From: Arcicella gelida
Lineage (GTDB): Bacteria; Bacteroidota; Bacteroidia; Cytophagales; Spirosomataceae
DNA length: 64,000 nt
Reading direction: 5' to 3'
NCBI RefSeq assembly: GCF_034931025.1
Contig: NZ_JAYGIL010000003.1
Coordinates: forward strand, 352,266 to 416,265
Position numbers and translations under genes: made by a program
Notes under the pieces: model-generated
What the model saw: only the letters and a program-made list of their open reading frames with translations
Told to the model about the DNA's origin: nothing
Databases searched by the model: none
Shown here: one piece after another, positions 62,737-64,000 of the stretch
How the letters are laid out: every line of letters begins with the position of its first letter
Numbering within the stretch: position 1 is the stretch's first letter

Positions 62737-63633
62737 TTAATGTAAAGGTAATTTTTTAATCATTCCTCCTTTTACATCATTTATACTTTGCTGTATAATA
62801 AAAGCTGATTTATCGATATTAGCTACTTCATCAGTCAATTTTTGAATTTCCAATCGAGTAACAACAGTATAGATTATTTCTAAATCTTCATTGAGTTGTC
62901 CTCTTTTCCCAAAGCCTCTTTTCCCATTAAAAATAGTTACGCCCCGTCCTAACTTTTCAATAATTACTTTTCTAACAGCCTCACTATGTTCTGTGATGAT
63001 TGTTACTCCAGTAAATTCTTCAAGACCATGAATTAAAAAGTCGATGGTTTTTGAAGCACCCAAATAAGTAAGCATCGCATACATTGCTGTTTCGATATTG
63101 ATTAAAATTGCAGCTGCTGAGAAAATAATTACGTTAATAACAATGATAACATCACCCACACTCAATACTGTTTTGCGGCTAATAAATAGGGCAAGTACTT
63201 CTGTTCCGTCTAGCACACAACCACCACGAATGGAAAGTCCGATTCCTGCACCAAGAAAGAAACCTCCAAAAACTGCAATTAGTAGTTTATCCGTAGTAAC
63301 AATTGGGAAAGAAATAAATGTCAAACTCAGTGCTAAAAGTCCAATGGCTATCAACGTTTTTACTGCGAAAACTTTTGATACTTGCGTGTATGCTAACCAA
63401 ATAAAAGGTAAGTTGACAATGATAATTAATACAGGCAAATTAATGTCTGTCAATATATTTATTAACAGTGATATACCAGTTACGCCTCCATCCAGAAAGT
63501 CATTTGGAAGTAAAAATCCTTTGAGTCCGAAGCTTGCAGAAAGTACACCAACGATTACCAATAAAGCATCTTTGCCATATTGAAGTACTAAATTATTTTG
63601 TTGCGAAGGTTTTTGTAGAATTGATTGAGTCAT
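62737..63633 (-). CDS. YitT family membrane protein (DUF2179)
   Basis: The 298-residue protein has five to six TM helices (about 20-180), including SFGLKGFLLPNDFLDGGVTGISLLI and GGFFLGAGIGLSIRGGCVLDGTEVLALFISRK, the YitT signature. A soluble DUF2179 domain (about 210-290; TGVTIITEHSEAVRKVIIEKLGRGVTIFNGKRGF) closes the protein. Role unknown in general; it may bind a nucleotide or sense stress. Confidence 0.9.
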   Translation of the reverse strand: MTQSILQKPSQQNNLVLQYGKDALLVIVGVLSASFGLKGFLLPNDFLDGGVTGISLLINILTDINLPVLIIIVNLPFIWLAYTQVSKVFAVKTLIAIGLLALSLTFISFPIVTTDKLLIAVFGGFFLGAGIGLSIRGGCVLDGTEVLALFISRKTVLSVGDVIIVINVIIFSAAAILINIETAMYAMLTYLGASKTIDFLIHGLEEFTGVTIITEHSEAVRKVIIEKLGRGVTIFNGKRGFGKRGQLNEDLEIIYTVVTRLEIQKLTDEVANIDKSAFIIQQSINDVKGGMIKKLPLH

Positions 63634-63651
63634 AATTATAGAGGGTTTAAT

Positions 63652-63852
63652 ATGTTTGTAATACTTATGGAAATACTGAGAAATTTGCGAATAATATTGA
63701 TTCCAGCCAATTATTACTCCCCGAAATTTAGAATGTTTTTGCTAAAAGAGAAATACATGAAACGTATTCAGGATATGAAGCAAGGAGTGCTTGAAATAAG
63801 TTTCTTCAAAGAAATGTCTCATTACAACGCATCAAAGAGTTTTTTGTTGTAA
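63652..63852 (+). CDS. Small hypothetical protein
   Basis: A 66-residue basic protein from ATG 63652 (an extension to 63625 overlaps the divergent YitT start). The N-terminus is hydrophobic (MFVILMEILRNLRIILIPANYY) and the tail is charged (LLKEKYMKRIQDMKQGVLEISFFKEM). It is followed by a strong terminator, which supports transcription. No known family. Confidence 0.5.
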   Translation: MFVILMEILRNLRIILIPANYYSPKFRMFLLKEKYMKRIQDMKQGVLEISFFKEMSHYNASKSFLL

Positions 63853-63917
63853 TTTGAAAATAAAAAAGCTTCTGATTTCTCGAGGCTACTGAAAAAGTCT
63901 ATTTATTAACTCTCATA

Positions 63918-63956
63918 AACGAGCAGAAAGCCTTAGCTTTTCTGCTCGTTTTTTTG
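63918..63956 (+). terminator. Intrinsic terminator
   Basis: AACGAGCAGAAA pairs with TTTCTGCTCGTT (63918-63929 with 63939-63950), followed by TTTTTTG. Confidence 0.9.
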
Positions 63957-64000
63957 TATCTTGAAATAGATTTATTAATGTATTTTAAGATGTTATCTCA

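Overview
The window looks like a chromosomal segment of a low-GC member of the Bacteroidota, most likely a Cytophagales/Spirosomataceae-type bacterium. Signs of this are gldG next to dnaN, DUF3857/transglutaminase paralogues, TolC/MacB-type export modules, many signal-peptide and lipoprotein genes, promoters of the Bacteroidota form TTG-N(18-20)-TAnnTTTG, and no clear Shine-Dalgarno sequences. The genus cannot be fixed from the sequence alone.

Layout. 1-7.1 kb: a truncated secreted DUF4450-type protein; a RAYT (REP-associated tyrosine transposase) with a 1.1-kb tandem array of REP-like hairpins directly upstream; small membrane proteins; a GAF protein with an orphan histidine-kinase dimerisation segment; a potassium channel. 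7.4-7.75 kb: a 21-bp-pitch array of quasi-dyad sites. 7.9-17 kb: one functional block, made of a membrane fusion protein, TolC, ABC ATPase, two FtsX-like permeases, then an NtrC-type regulator and its histidine kinase; REP elements sit between the two permease genes and a perfect palindrome covers the likely kinase start. 17-25 kb: housekeeping and metabolic genes (icd, GNAT, purU, folA, moaE, a LuxE-like enzyme, a lipoprotein, a DPP IV peptidase). 25.4-25.76 kb: a second array with an exact 21-bp pitch. 25.9-33 kb: small membrane proteins, VOC protein, map, a PAS-LuxR regulator, a LamG lipoprotein and a large coiled-coil exported protein. 33-47.8 kb: priA, LysE-type exporter, three consecutive DUF3857 proteins (two with a destroyed transglutaminase active site), a hypothetical protein, an S41 protease and pheT.

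47.8-51.4 kb holds the most suggestive system: a minus-strand cassette of slipin (SPFH/band-7), a RlaP/YcgL-like nucleotidyltransferase and a T4 Pnk-like kinase-phosphatase, preceded on the same strand by a short RNA with a canonical tRNA T-arm. The protein content points to RNA end repair, and the tRNA-like RNA recalls the tRNA-mimicking Y RNAs known from other bacterial RNA-repair loci. No ligase or Ro60 gene is visible in the window.

51.6-64 kb: a membrane protein overlapping ffh, two identical tRNA-Val genes, terC, a thioredoxin-like protein, dnaN, gldG, a stand-alone LytTR regulator, a four-gene deoxyaminosugar/glycosylation operon (FdtA-like, FdtB-like, GT2, methyltransferase), a YitT-family protein and a small hypothetical. 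Many convergent gene ends are separated by strong intrinsic terminators.
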